A stretch of 64,000 bases of DNA. Source: Xanthobacteraceae bacterium (lineage in GTDB: Bacteria > Pseudomonadota > Alphaproteobacteria > Rhizobiales > Xanthobacteraceae). Shown here in pieces: positions 54,697-63,075 of the stretch (positions within the stretch are counted from its first letter, which is position 1; every line of letters begins with the position of its first letter). A model generated the notes under the pieces. It saw only the letters and a list, made by a program, of their open reading frames with translations. It was not told the DNA's origin and ran no database searches. The position numbers and the translations under genes are program-made. Where the stretch lies: positions 124,001 through 188,000 of the forward strand of contig JARBUD010000003.1 of the NCBI GenBank assembly GCA_029239875.1, written 5' to 3'.

Positions 54697-55413
54697 TCAA
54701 CCGCCGATCCCGAGCGCGAGGCGCAGCGCGTCGACGCGCAGCGGCTCGCCACGCTCCTCGCGCGACAGGCCAACCGGCGCATCGCGGGCGATTCGGGCCG
54801 GCTCGCCCTCCAGCACGACGATCCGGCTCGCCAGCTCCACTGCCTCGCGGCTGTCATGGGTGACGAACAGCACCGTCGCCGGCCGCGTCGCCAGCAGGCG
54901 GCGCAGCAGGTCGCGCAGGCGCGCGGCGCCGGCCTCGTCGAGCGAGACGAAGGGCTCGTCCATCAAAAGCACATCCGGCTCGATGACGAAGGCGCGGGCC
55001 AGCGCGACCCGGCGCTGCTGGCCGAGCGAGAGGCGCTCGGGATAGGCACTGGCGAGATCGGCGAGACCGACCTCCGCCAGCATCGCCATGGCGCGGGCGC
55101 TTGCCTCCGCGCCGGAAGGTAGCGGCAGGGCGACGTTCTCCAGCACGGTTCGCCACGGCAGCAGCCGCGGGCTCTGGAAGGCATAGGCGATGCGGGGGGC
55201 CTGCGCACCGAAGCTGACCGAGCCGGAATAGGCGGTGTCGAGCCCGGCGACGATGTTGAGCAGCGTCGTCTTGCCCAGCCCCGAGGCCCCGAGCAGCACG
55301 AGGAACTCGTTCGCCGCCACCTCCAGCCGGAAGTCTTGGAAGACCTCGCGCGCGGGGGTGCCGGCCACGGCCGGGTAGCGTTTCTCGGCGATATCGATGT
55401 GGATCGCGCTCAT
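54697..55413 (-). CDS. ABC importer ATPase (nitrate/sulfonate/taurine type)
   Basis: ATPase of the importer whose permease and binding protein lie upstream. 238 residues: Walker A GASGLGKTTLLN, Q-loop FQSPRLLPWRTVLENV, Walker B VLLMDEPFVSLD and H-loop LFVTHDSREAVELA. The signature reads LSLGQQRRVALARAF, with Leu replacing the second position glycine of LSGGQ. It starts inside the permease stop (ATGA). Substrate unknown. Confidence 0.88.
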   Translation of the reverse strand: MSAIHIDIAEKRYPAVAGTPAREVFQDFRLEVAANEFLVLLGASGLGKTTLLNIVAGLDTAYSGSVSFGAQAPRIAYAFQSPRLLPWRTVLENVALPLPSGAEASARAMAMLAEVGLADLASAYPERLSLGQQRRVALARAFVIEPDVLLMDEPFVSLDEAGAARLRDLLRRLLATRPATVLFVTHDSREAVELASRIVVLEGEPARIARDAPVGLSREERGEPLRVDALRLALGIGG

Positions 55414-56159
55414 CGCCGCCACCGGTTGGCCCGCCGCTCCCAGGGCTGCAACAGGCCGAGCTCGATGACCTGCACCACCGCGGTGAAGGCGAGCGCATAG
55501 GCGAGGATGGTGGCCACGTCGAAAAGCTGAAACGCGGTCTGCAATTCGAAGCCGACGCCGTTGGAGCGGCCGAGCAGCTCCACCACCAGCACGATCTTCC
55601 AGGTGAGCGCGAGACCCGAGCGGGCGCTGGCGGCGAAGAAGGGCACCAGCTGCGGCAGGGTGACCTCGCGCAGCGCCTTGAGCCGCGGCAGGCGGTAGAC
55701 GCGCGCCATCTCGTCGAGATCGCGCGACAGCGCCGCCGCGCCCTCGCGCATGGTGACGGCGACATTGGGGATCTTGTTGATGGCGACAGCGGTGATGGCG
55801 GCTGCCTCGGTCAGCCCGAACCAGACATAGCAGAGGATGATCACCACCAGCGCCGGCAGGTTGAGCAGCACCACCACCCACGGCCCGAACAGCTCGTTGA
55901 GCTGGACGGAGCGCCCGAGCGCGATGCCGACGGCGGAGCCAATCGCCATGGCGATGAGGAAGCTCGCGGCGACGCGGGCAAGCGTGATGGCGATATTAGT
56001 CTGCAGCGCGCCGCTCTCCGCCGCGCGCGCCATCGCCGCGACGACGGCGGCCGGACCGGGCAGCAGCGGCGAGGCGATGAGGAGCGCGGCCAACTGCCAC
56101 AGGAGTACCAGCCCCGCCAGTGAGGCCGCGGTCAGCAGCAGGCGTGCGGCAGTCGACAC
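55410..56159 (-). CDS. ABC importer permease (nitrate/sulfonate/taurine type)
   Basis: A 249-residue inner-membrane protein with about six helices and the importer EAA-loop region EGAAALSRDLDEMARVYRLPRLKALREVTLPQLVPFF. The GTG at 56159 is preferred: it sits 7 bp after the binding-protein stop with GAGTGAGG upstream; upstream in-frame codons read as non-native sequence. Part of a four-gene unit with overlapping ends. Confidence 0.85.
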   Translation of the reverse strand: MSTAARLLLTAASLAGLVLLWQLAALLIASPLLPGPAAVVAAMARAAESGALQTNIAITLARVAASFLIAMAIGSAVGIALGRSVQLNELFGPWVVVLLNLPALVVIILCYVWFGLTEAAAITAVAINKIPNVAVTMREGAAALSRDLDEMARVYRLPRLKALREVTLPQLVPFFAASARSGLALTWKIVLVVELLGRSNGVGFELQTAFQLFDVATILAYALAFTAVVQVIELGLLQPWERRANRWRR

Positions 56160-56166
56160 GTGTGCC

Positions 56167-57159
56167 TCACTCGCCCACCGGCCCGAACAATCCGCGGTCA
56201 AAGCCCGGATTCGGCCCGACCAGCTCCGGCCCGCCGGTCTCGGCCAGCACCTGGTAGAGCTTGGCGCAGGACTGGCGCTCGGCCTCGCCGAAGCTGCCGG
56301 GGATGCCGGCGCGGTAATAATCGCGCAGCCGGGCGAACTCGGCATCATCAGTCGCCTGCATCAGTGGGCGGATGCGCTCCCAGGCGGCATTGTCGGTCGC
56401 TAGCACGCGATTGGCCGAGGCGGCCGCGCGCAGAAAGGCGGAGATCGCCGCGCCGCGCTCGGTCATGATGGCGTTGCGCCAGACGAAGCCGACCAGCGGC
56501 GGGGCGGGATCGATGCCGATGCCCTTGATGACGTCCTTCATGTCGAGGAAGCGTCGGAACCCCTTGGCGTCGAGCCGGGCGGCATAGGGCCAGAAGGTCA
56601 ACACCGCGTCGACGCGGCCGAGCACCAGCTGCTCGCTCACCAGCGGCGCGGCGCCAAACACCGGCTCGGCAGCTTGGGCGAGGTCGACGCCGAGCTGCGC
56701 CTTGCCATAGGCGCGCAGCAGCAGCCAGCTCTTGTCCAGCGCGCCGCCGGCGACGCCGATCTTCTTTCCCTTGAGGTCGGCGAGGCTCTTCACCGGTCCG
56801 TCCGCCGCCACCATCAGCGCGCCGAGCGTGGTGGAGAAGGGGGCGAAGCGCATGCGCTCGCCGTCCTGCGTCCGGCGCAGCGCCCACAGCCAGTCGCTGA
56901 CGATGAGGTCGATGTCGCCGGCCTGGAGCGCCACGGTCGTCGCTTGCCCGCTGGCGAAGTCGACGGCGTCGAGGGTGAGCCCCTCGGCCTTGTCGAAGCC
57001 CTCGGTGCGGATGGTCTCGACCAGCCAGTTCAGCGTGCCGAATTTCAGCGAGCCGATCCGCAGCTTCAGCTCCGACTGCTGCGCACGTGCCGGCAGTGGC
57101 AGCAGCGGAATCAGCGTGATGGCAGCCGATGCCAGAAGGCTGCGGCGGGTGACGTTCAT
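56167..57159 (-). CDS. ABC importer substrate-binding protein, NMT1-like
   Basis: A 330-residue periplasmic binding protein with a twin-arginine-like leader (TRRSLLASAA) ending ARA-Q27. The mature part is the NMT1/SsuA-like fold: LKFGTLNWLVETIRTEGFDKAEGL, LQAGDIDLIVSDW, SLADLKGKKIGVAGG. Relatives bind sulfonates, nitrate, taurine or pyrimidines; association with PQQ genes hints at a methylotrophy-linked ligand. The start overlaps the stop of the DUF3280-like gene. Confidence 0.85.
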   Translation of the reverse strand: MNVTRRSLLASAAITLIPLLPLPARAQQSELKLRIGSLKFGTLNWLVETIRTEGFDKAEGLTLDAVDFASGQATTVALQAGDIDLIVSDWLWALRRTQDGERMRFAPFSTTLGALMVAADGPVKSLADLKGKKIGVAGGALDKSWLLLRAYGKAQLGVDLAQAAEPVFGAAPLVSEQLVLGRVDAVLTFWPYAARLDAKGFRRFLDMKDVIKGIGIDPAPPLVGFVWRNAIMTERGAAISAFLRAAASANRVLATDNAAWERIRPLMQATDDAEFARLRDYYRAGIPGSFGEAERQSCAKLYQVLAETGGPELVGPNPGFDRGLFGPVGE

Positions 57160-57689
57160 GGCGCGGCCTTCCCGGTAAGCGGGGGATCCAGCAGGCGGTT
57201 GCGGATCAGATAGGAGACGCCGCGCAGCCAGGATTCGTCCGTGTTGTTGCGGATGTCGGCGCTGCCCGCCCGCAGCACCTCCCCGGTAGCAACGTCACGA
57301 AGCTGGAAATTGATGTTGAGAATCAGGTTCGAGACCTTTTGCACCAGCCCGATCACCTCGATCTGCGCACCGAGGGAGCGAGCGATCTCGAGCTCGCAGC
57401 TGTTGCAGTTGCGGAACGGCGAAGCCTCTGTGATCTCCGCGTTTTTCGGCGACAAGTCGACTACTTCATAGCCGGCTTTCTTCAACCGCTCGCGCACGTC
57501 GTCGGTGATGAGAGCGAGGCGTTTCAGTTCCTCCGGCTTCGGCCCGCCAGGACCCGCCTCGCCGCTGGTATCGAACAGCTCGAAGTCGAAGACGGCGACG
57601 CGTGTCGCCGCGCGGGCGTCGGCGGCGAAAGCGAGGGCCCATGCGAGAACGAGGATTGCCGTTCCGCCGATGCGACTGAAAGCACTCAT
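57156..57689 (-). CDS. Exported DUF3280/DUF2380-like protein
   Basis: A 177-residue exported protein with a signal peptide ending ARA-A28. Blocks VAVFDFELFDTS, LITDDVRERLKKAGYEVVDL, NCNSCELEIARSLGAQ with a CxxC (Cys95, Cys98), QKVSNLILNINFQLRDVATGEVLR and NTDESWLRG match a family of unknown function often found beside PQQ-enzyme genes in methylotrophs. It leads the importer operon with a 4-bp overlap. The CxxC could bind metal or be redox active. Confidence 0.8.
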   Translation of the reverse strand: MSAFSRIGGTAILVLAWALAFAADARAATRVAVFDFELFDTSGEAGPGGPKPEELKRLALITDDVRERLKKAGYEVVDLSPKNAEITEASPFRNCNSCELEIARSLGAQIEVIGLVQKVSNLILNINFQLRDVATGEVLRAGSADIRNNTDESWLRGVSYLIRNRLLDPPLTGKAAP

Positions 57690-57767
57690 CCAGTTCTGCC
57701 TCTTTGGGGCAGGCTTTGTTCCCGCCTTCTGGCAATCATAGCGCCGAGATATGCTCCCGCAAGAGAC

Positions 57768-57783
57768 CGGGAAAAAGTTCCCG
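57768..57783. promoter_or_regulatory. Inverted repeat in the divergent promoter region
   Basis: CGGGAA (57768-57773) and TTCCCG (57778-57783) flank AAAG in an unusually AT-rich spacer between two divergent operons. It is a candidate operator. Confidence 0.4.
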
Positions 57784-57810
57784 ATTTTAATATTTGTGAT
57801 ATGATTTGGA

Positions 57811-57824
57811 TAACGGCAGCGTTA
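57811..57824. promoter_or_regulatory. Second inverted repeat in the divergent promoter region
   Basis: TAACG (57811-57815) and CGTTA (57820-57824) flank GCAG, 28 bp from the previous repeat. Arms are short; both repeats could be recognised by one regulator of the two operons. Confidence 0.35.
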
Positions 57825-57960
57825 CATTTTCTTATTAGTTTCTTATGCACGCTATTTTATTGAATGCTTGAGTTCAATTGCGTAGAGTTTTGCCACGGCG
57901 ACCGAGAAAAGTTCCGAAGAGACTTGTCGACGACCAACATTGCCGTGGGATGAAATGCCG

Positions 57961-59202
57961 ATGAAAAGGATGGCGAGCGTCACTGGCGCGGCGCTTATTG
58001 CAACTGTGTGCGCGATGACCGTGGCGAGCGCGCAGGAGGCCACCTCCCCTGCGCCTTCCTCGCCGCCGCTCGTGGCGAAGCCCGCGGCGGCCATACCGCC
58101 CGAGCAGACCTTTCGGATCGGCCTGGTGCGGCAGATTCCCGAGCCGCCGCCATGGATCGCACCGCTGCAGATGCCACCCGACGACCTCGGTGTTGCCGGG
58201 GCCGAGCTCGGCATTCGCGACAACCTCACCAGCGGCCGCTTCCTCAAGCTCGACTACAAGCTCCAGACCGAGATCGTGCCGACGGGCGGCGATCCGTTGC
58301 CGGCGGCCCAGAAGCTGGTCGAGGCCGGCAACAGCTTCATCCTGCTCGACGTGCCGGCCGACCAACTGCTGCGCATCGCCGACGCGCTGAAAGACAAGAA
58401 CGTCCTCATCATCAATGTCGGCGCCACCGACGACCGGCTGCGCCAGCAGGACTGTCGCGCCAACGTGTTCCACATCGCTCCGAACCGGGCGATGCTGACC
58501 GACGCTCTGGCGCAGTTCCTCGTCACCAAGCGCTGGCGCAACTGGTTCCTCATGGTCGGACGCACCGACGCCGACAAGCTTTATGCCGAGGCAGTGCGTC
58601 GCTCGGCCAAGAAGTTCGGCGCCAAGATCGTCGCTGAGAAAACCTGGGACTACGGTCCGGACGCGCGCGCCACCGCGCAGTCCGAAGTGCCGCGCGGCAC
58701 GCAGGTCGGCGAATACGACATCCTCGTCGTCGCCGACGAGCTGGGCGAGTTCGGCGACATCCTGCCCTACAACACCTGGCTCGCCCGCCCCACCGCCGGC
58801 ACGCAGGGGCTGATGCCGCTCTCCTGGCACCCGACCATGGAGAACTGGGGCGCCTCGCAGCTGCAGAGCCGCTTCTTCAAGCAGTCCAAGCGGATGATGC
58901 TGCCGCTCGACTTCCAGATGTGGGAAGGCGTCTTCTCCATCGGCTCCGCCAGCCTGAAGACCCGCAACAGCGATCCCGCCAAGGTGAAGGCGCAAATGCT
59001 CACGCCGGATTACGACCTGCCGGTGTTCAAGGGCGTCGCGGCCAGTTTCCGCGACTGGGACCACCAACTGCGCCAGCCGATCCTGCTCACCCACGCCACC
59101 AACACGGTGACGCTGTCGCCGCAGTCCGGCTTCCTGCACCAGGTCACGCCGCTCGACACGCTCGGCTTCGACCGGCCCGAGACAGCCTGCAAGTTCCAAT
59201 AA
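57961..59202 (+). CDS. PQQ-system ABC transporter substrate-binding protein (PedA1/LutA-like)
   Basis: A 413-residue exported binding protein of the branched-chain-amino-acid type, family PQQ_ABC_bind. The leader ends ASA-Q25. The mature part shows RIGLVRQIPEPPPWIAPLQMPPDDLGVAGAELG, LIINVGATDDRLRQQDCRANVFHIAPNRAM and the C-terminal SGFLHQVTPLDTLGFDRPE. Homologues in Pseudomonas (PedA1) and Methylorubrum (LutA) are tied to lanthanide uptake. The ATG at 57961 is chosen among several; upstream ATGs are 57940 and 57955. Confidence 0.87.
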   Translation: MKRMASVTGAALIATVCAMTVASAQEATSPAPSSPPLVAKPAAAIPPEQTFRIGLVRQIPEPPPWIAPLQMPPDDLGVAGAELGIRDNLTSGRFLKLDYKLQTEIVPTGGDPLPAAQKLVEAGNSFILLDVPADQLLRIADALKDKNVLIINVGATDDRLRQQDCRANVFHIAPNRAMLTDALAQFLVTKRWRNWFLMVGRTDADKLYAEAVRRSAKKFGAKIVAEKTWDYGPDARATAQSEVPRGTQVGEYDILVVADELGEFGDILPYNTWLARPTAGTQGLMPLSWHPTMENWGASQLQSRFFKQSKRMMLPLDFQMWEGVFSIGSASLKTRNSDPAKVKAQMLTPDYDLPVFKGVAASFRDWDHQLRQPILLTHATNTVTLSPQSGFLHQVTPLDTLGFDRPETACKFQ

Positions 59203-59229
59203 GATCAAGCCATTGCCAGGAGGAAACGA

Positions 59230-60216
59230 ATGAGACGCCAGATCTTGCTGTCCACCACGGCGGCCGCCATCGCCGGGCTCATGCTGGCCGATGCACTGCC
59301 GGCGCAGGCGGGCCCCCGCGCCTTCGTCTCCAATGAGCGCGACCACACGATGAGCGTGGTCGACATGGATACGCTCAAGGTCATCGAGACCATCAAGACC
59401 GGCCGGCGCCCACGCGGCATCATCGCCAGCCCGGACGGCAAGCTGATCTATCTGTGCGCCTCGGACGACAACCGCGTCGAGGTCTACGACGCGGCGACGC
59501 TGAAGCTGGTGAAGACGCTGCGCTCCGGTCCCGACCCGGAGCTGTTCGTGCTGCACCCCTCGGGCAACCCGCTCTACATCGCCAACGAAGACGACAACAT
59601 GGTCACGGTGGTGAATGTCGACAACAACGAGCTGGTGGTCGAAATCCCCGTCGGCGTCGAGCCGGAGGGCATGGGCATCAGCCCCGACGGCAAGTACATG
59701 GTCAACACCTCCGAGACCACCAACATGGCCCATGTTGTGGACACGGCGACCAACGAGATCATCGAGAACATCCTCGTCGATTCCCGTCCGCGCATCGCCG
59801 AATTCTCCAAGGACGGCAAGCAGCTCTGGATCTCGGCCGAGGTCGGCGGCACGGTGGCGGTGGTCGACCCGGCCACCTGGAAGATCATCAAGAAGATCTC
59901 GTTCAAGATCCCCGGAGTGACCGACGACGCCATCCAGCCGGTCGGTGTACGCGTCACCAAGGACGGCTCCAAGGCCTTCGTCGCCCTCGGTCCGGCGAAC
60001 CGCGTGGCGGTGATCGACGCCAAGACGCTGGAAGTGGAGAAGTATCTGCTGGTCGGCCAACGCGTCTGGCAGCTCGGCTTCACGCCGGACGAGAAGTTCC
60101 TCGTCACCACCAACGGCAACTCGAACGACGTCTCGATCATCGACGTCGCGAGCGAGAAGGTCACCAAGTCCGTCACCGTCGGCCGCTCGCCCTGGGGCGT
60201 GGTGGTGGTGCCGTAA
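59230..60216 (+). CDS. PQQ-dependent-catabolism-associated YVTN beta-propeller
   Basis: A 328-residue exported propeller with a leader ending AQA-G28 and about seven YVTN-type repeats (AFVSNERDHTMSVVDMDTLKVIETIKTGRRPRG; LYIANEDDNMVTVVNVDN; and so on). It belongs to the PQQ_ABC_repeats family, a homologue of PedA2/LutD-type proteins. GCCAGGAGG precedes the ATG, 27 bp after the binding protein. Probably binds or passes the transported ligand in the periplasm; that is inference. Confidence 0.88.
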   Translation: MRRQILLSTTAAAIAGLMLADALPAQAGPRAFVSNERDHTMSVVDMDTLKVIETIKTGRRPRGIIASPDGKLIYLCASDDNRVEVYDAATLKLVKTLRSGPDPELFVLHPSGNPLYIANEDDNMVTVVNVDNNELVVEIPVGVEPEGMGISPDGKYMVNTSETTNMAHVVDTATNEIIENILVDSRPRIAEFSKDGKQLWISAEVGGTVAVVDPATWKIIKKISFKIPGVTDDAIQPVGVRVTKDGSKAFVALGPANRVAVIDAKTLEVEKYLLVGQRVWQLGFTPDEKFLVTTNGNSNDVSIIDVASEKVTKSVTVGRSPWGVVVVP

Positions 60217-60259
60217 GCCCTTGACGATCAACCAAGAACATCATTCGGAGGATTTTGCC

Positions 60260-60685
60260 ATGAAGACGCATATTGCCGCCGCGCTCGCCGCCACCCTTGC
60301 CCTGTCGGGCCTCGCCTATGCCAAGGGCGACCTCACGCTGAAGCCGGTCGAGCTCGAGGAGCTCACCGTCGGGCTCGGGGATTCCGGTTTCGGAGTCTCC
60401 CAGCAAAAATATGAGCTGGAGACCGGCAAGGCCTATTCGCTGACCATCAAGTCGACCGGCAAGAAGGAGTGCGCTTGGCAGGCGCCGGGGCTGTTCCAGA
60501 ACATCTTCCTGCGCAAGGTCGAGGCCGGCGGCATGGAGATCAAGGCCATCCATCTCACCGAGCTGGAGTTCGAGGAGGATGGAGAGGCCGAGATGTTCTT
60601 TGTGCCGATCAAGCCCGGCAACTACGCCTGGTACTGCAAGGGCATGGAAGAGCGCGGCATGAAGGGCGAATTCATCGTTAAGTGA
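60260..60685 (+). CDS. Cupredoxin-like exported protein without the usual copper-ligand set
   Basis: A 141-residue exported protein with a leader ending near YAK22. The beta-rich mature part ends in the cupredoxin-like closing strand YAWYCKGMEERGMKGEFIV, with Cys126, Met129 and Met134. The histidine normally between the Cys and Met ligands is absent, and I see no N-terminal His ligand beyond His98. Cys71 could pair with Cys126. GGAGG precedes the ATG. It sits inside the transporter cluster, so it may bind a metal other than copper, or be structural. Confidence 0.72.
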   Translation: MKTHIAAALAATLALSGLAYAKGDLTLKPVELEELTVGLGDSGFGVSQQKYELETGKAYSLTIKSTGKKECAWQAPGLFQNIFLRKVEAGGMEIKAIHLTELEFEEDGEAEMFFVPIKPGNYAWYCKGMEERGMKGEFIVK

Positions 60686-60713
60686 CGACGCGGACCTTGT
60701 TCTCCTCGTAGAC

Positions 60714-60745
60714 TGTCCCCGGCCATGGCCGGGGACATTTTCTTC
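60714..60745 (+). terminator. 24-bp perfect palindrome followed by a T-rich run
   Basis: TGTCCCCGGCCA and its complement form a perfect 24-bp palindrome (60714-60737), followed by TTTTCTTCT. It may partly terminate after the cupredoxin-like gene and so lower expression of the downstream ATPase and permease. It is sequence-related to the hairpin at 25055. Confidence 0.65.
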
Positions 60746-60774
60746 TCTGGGTTCGCCTGCTTCCGGGAGATGCC

Positions 60775-61560
60775 ATGACGGTTCCGCTGCACGACACGGC
60801 GCCTTCGCCTTCCGATCCCTCCGTGCCGGCGCTCGCGGTGCACGGCGTCACCCACGCCTTCGGCGCCCGCAAGGCTCTGGACGATGTCAGCCTCGACGTG
60901 CCGACGGGCAGCTTCACCGCCCTGCTCGGCCCCAATGGCGCCGGCAAGACCACCCTGTTCTCGCTGATCACCCGGCTCTACGACAACCGCAGCGGCGCCA
61001 TCCATGTGCTCGGCTACGACGTGCGCCGCCAGCCGGCCGCCGCGCTGAGCCGGCTCGGCGTCGTGTTCCAGGCCCGCACCCTCGACCTCGAGCTCACCGT
61101 GCTGGAGAACCTCGTCTATCACGCTACGCTGCACGGCATGGGCTTCGGCGCCGGGCGGCGGCGGGCGCTGGAACTCCTCGAAGGCGTCGGACTGGCGGAC
61201 CGGGCGAAGGACAAGGTGCGCAATCTTTCCGGCGGGCAGATGCGCCGTGTGGAGATCGTCCGCGCGCTGATGCACCGCCCGCGCCTGCTGCTGCTCGACG
61301 AGCCGACCGTCGGCCTCGACATCGCCTCGCGCGCGGCGCTGGTGGCGCAGGTGCGCGAGCTGGTGGCGAGCGCCGACATCGGCGTGCTGTGGGCGACCCA
61401 CATCATCGAGGAGATCGGCCCCGGCGACCGCATCGTCGTGCTGCATCGCGGGCGGGTACGTGCGCGCGGCAGCTATGAGGACATTCTGGCCGAGGCCGGC
61501 ACGGACGAGCTCGGCGCCGCCTTCCTCAGGCTGGTCGGCGAGGAGACCGAGGCGGCATGA
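60775..61560 (+). CDS. PQQ-system ABC transporter ATPase (PedB/LutE-like)
   Basis: A 261-residue ATPase of family PQQ_ABC_ATP. Walker A GPNGAGKTTLFSLI, signature NLSGGQMRRVEI, Walker B LLLLDEPTVGLDIA, H-loop WATHIIEE. It pairs with the ABC-2 permease whose start overlaps its stop as ATGA. In Pseudomonas and Methylorubrum the equivalent transporter is needed for growth on lanthanides. Direction of transport is not proven from the sequence. Confidence 0.9.
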   Translation: MTVPLHDTAPSPSDPSVPALAVHGVTHAFGARKALDDVSLDVPTGSFTALLGPNGAGKTTLFSLITRLYDNRSGAIHVLGYDVRRQPAAALSRLGVVFQARTLDLELTVLENLVYHATLHGMGFGAGRRRALELLEGVGLADRAKDKVRNLSGGQMRRVEIVRALMHRPRLLLLDEPTVGLDIASRAALVAQVRELVASADIGVLWATHIIEEIGPGDRIVVLHRGRVRARGSYEDILAEAGTDELGAAFLRLVGEETEAA

Positions 61561-62399
61561 GCTCCCCCTCCCCACGCTTCCACCTGCCGCTCGGCGGCTA
61601 TCTCGTCGTCCTCGCCGGCATATGCTGGCGCGAGGCGTTGCGCTTCCTCAACCAGCGTGGCCGGTTCCTGTCCGCGCTCGTGCGCCCGCTGGTGTGGCTG
61701 TTCATCTTCGCCGCCGGCTTCCGCTCGGTGCTCGGCGTCTCGATCATCCCGCCCTATGAGACCTATGTGCTGTACGAGGTCTATGTGACGCCCGGGCTGG
61801 TGGCGATGATCCAGTTGTTCAACGGGCTGCAATCCTCGCTCTCCATGGTCTATGACCGCGAAGTCGGGGCGATGCGCATATTGCTGGTCAGCCCCTATCC
61901 GCGCTGGTTCCTGCTGGTCTCCAAGCTTCTCGCCGGCATCTGCGTCTCGCTGCTGCAGGTCTATGCGTTCCTGGCCGTCGCCTGGTTCTGGGAGGTCGAG
62001 CTGCCGCCCATCGGCTACATCGCCGTGCTGCCGGCGCTGCTGCTCACCGGGCTCATGCTGGGCGCCATGGGGCTGCTGATGTCCTCCGTCTTCCGCCAGA
62101 TGGAGAATTTCGCCAGCGTGATGAACTTCGTCATCTTCCCGATGTTCTTCGCCTCTTCCGCGCTCTACCCGCTCTGGCGGGTGCAGGAGAGCAGCCTCGT
62201 CCTCTGGTGGATCTGTACGCTGAACCCCTTCACCTATGCGGTGGAGCTGATCCGCTTCGCCCTCTACGGCCAGTTCGAGCCGCTCTCCGCCCTCGTCGTC
62301 GCCGGTTGCGCCGTTGTGTTCCTTGGCGCCTCGATACTGGCGTATGATCCTTCCGCCGGCGTCATGGCCCGCCGCGGCGGGCCGGAGAATGCCCGATGA
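61557..62399 (+). CDS. PQQ-system ABC-2 type permease (PedC/LutF-like)
   Basis: A 280-residue inner-membrane protein with six helices. It shows the ABC-2 layout, with GYLVVLAGICWREALRFLNQRGRF before the first helix, a conserved EVGAMRILLVSPYPRWFLLVSKLL segment, and NPFTYAVELIRFALYGQF near the end. Family PQQ alcohol-ABC permease. It overlaps the ATPase gene by four bases, and the following gene starts 53 bp later. Confidence 0.9.
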   Translation: MSSPSPRFHLPLGGYLVVLAGICWREALRFLNQRGRFLSALVRPLVWLFIFAAGFRSVLGVSIIPPYETYVLYEVYVTPGLVAMIQLFNGLQSSLSMVYDREVGAMRILLVSPYPRWFLLVSKLLAGICVSLLQVYAFLAVAWFWEVELPPIGYIAVLPALLLTGLMLGAMGLLMSSVFRQMENFASVMNFVIFPMFFASSALYPLWRVQESSLVLWWICTLNPFTYAVELIRFALYGQFEPLSALVVAGCAVVFLGASILAYDPSAGVMARRGGPENAR

Positions 62400-62452
62400 G
62401 CCGGCCATACACACAGGGTCCGCAGAGGCCCGATACCCTCGAGGAAACGCCT

Positions 62453-63073
62453 ATGCCGTCACGCCGCCTCCTCCGCCTCGCCCTATCGCTTGCGCTGCTG
62501 GCGGGCACGACGCCCGCTTTCGCGGCCGCCCCCGCCGGCACGTTGTGGCCCTGCATCCAGCGCAAGGTGCCGACGCTCGCCTATGGCCAGATGTGGTCCG
62601 GCCCTGCGCTCGACAATCTCAACTGGCAGGCTGACGAGGGCGTGGCCGCGCTCGTGCCCGTGCTGGTGGCGCAGCGCACCCCCATCGACGACGCGACCAA
62701 GCAGGTCGAGGAATTCGCCGGCAAGGCCGGCCCGGACAAGAAGCAGCGCCTGACCCTGCTCTTCGCCGGCGTGTTCGACCAGATCAACACCCGCCGCAGC
62801 CACATCATCAACGGCATCGAGCGCTACTCGCAGCACCAGATCGAATTGTCCAAGCGCATCAAGGACGAGAGCCTGGCGCTCGCCAAGGCGAAGAAGGCGG
62901 CGCAGACCGACGAGGAGAAGGCCAAGGCCGCCGAGCTCGAGGAGCACCTGCTCTGGGACACCCGCATCTACGACGCGCGCACCCAGGCGGTGACGGCCGT
63001 GTGCGAGAGCCCGGTGTTGCTGGAGCAGCGCGCCTTCTCCATCGCCCGCGCCATCCAGAACGTGATGGAGTGA
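62453..63073 (+). CDS. Exported helical protein of the PQQ transporter cluster, unknown function
   Basis: A 206-residue exported protein with a leader ending AFA-A25. The mature part is mainly helical: a first cysteine in LWPCIQRKVP, a coiled-coil-like charged helix at about 125-165 and a final cysteine in AVCESPVLLEQRAF. The ATG at 62453 has GAGGAAAC upstream; an in-frame ATG at 62396 overlapping the permease stop would add 19 residues. A LutG-like position in the cluster, but no function is known. It converges with the HXXEE gene with 2 bp between stops. Confidence 0.72.
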   Translation: MPSRRLLRLALSLALLAGTTPAFAAAPAGTLWPCIQRKVPTLAYGQMWSGPALDNLNWQADEGVAALVPVLVAQRTPIDDATKQVEEFAGKAGPDKKQRLTLLFAGVFDQINTRRSHIINGIERYSQHQIELSKRIKDESLALAKAKKAAQTDEEKAKAAELEEHLLWDTRIYDARTQAVTAVCESPVLLEQRAFSIARAIQNVME

Positions 63074-63075
63074 GC

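Noticed and set aside
57874-60231. A 785-codon antisense frame over the PedA1-like and propeller genes
   Set aside because: Shadow of strongly supported genes; composition is typical of frame-shifted GC-rich sequence.
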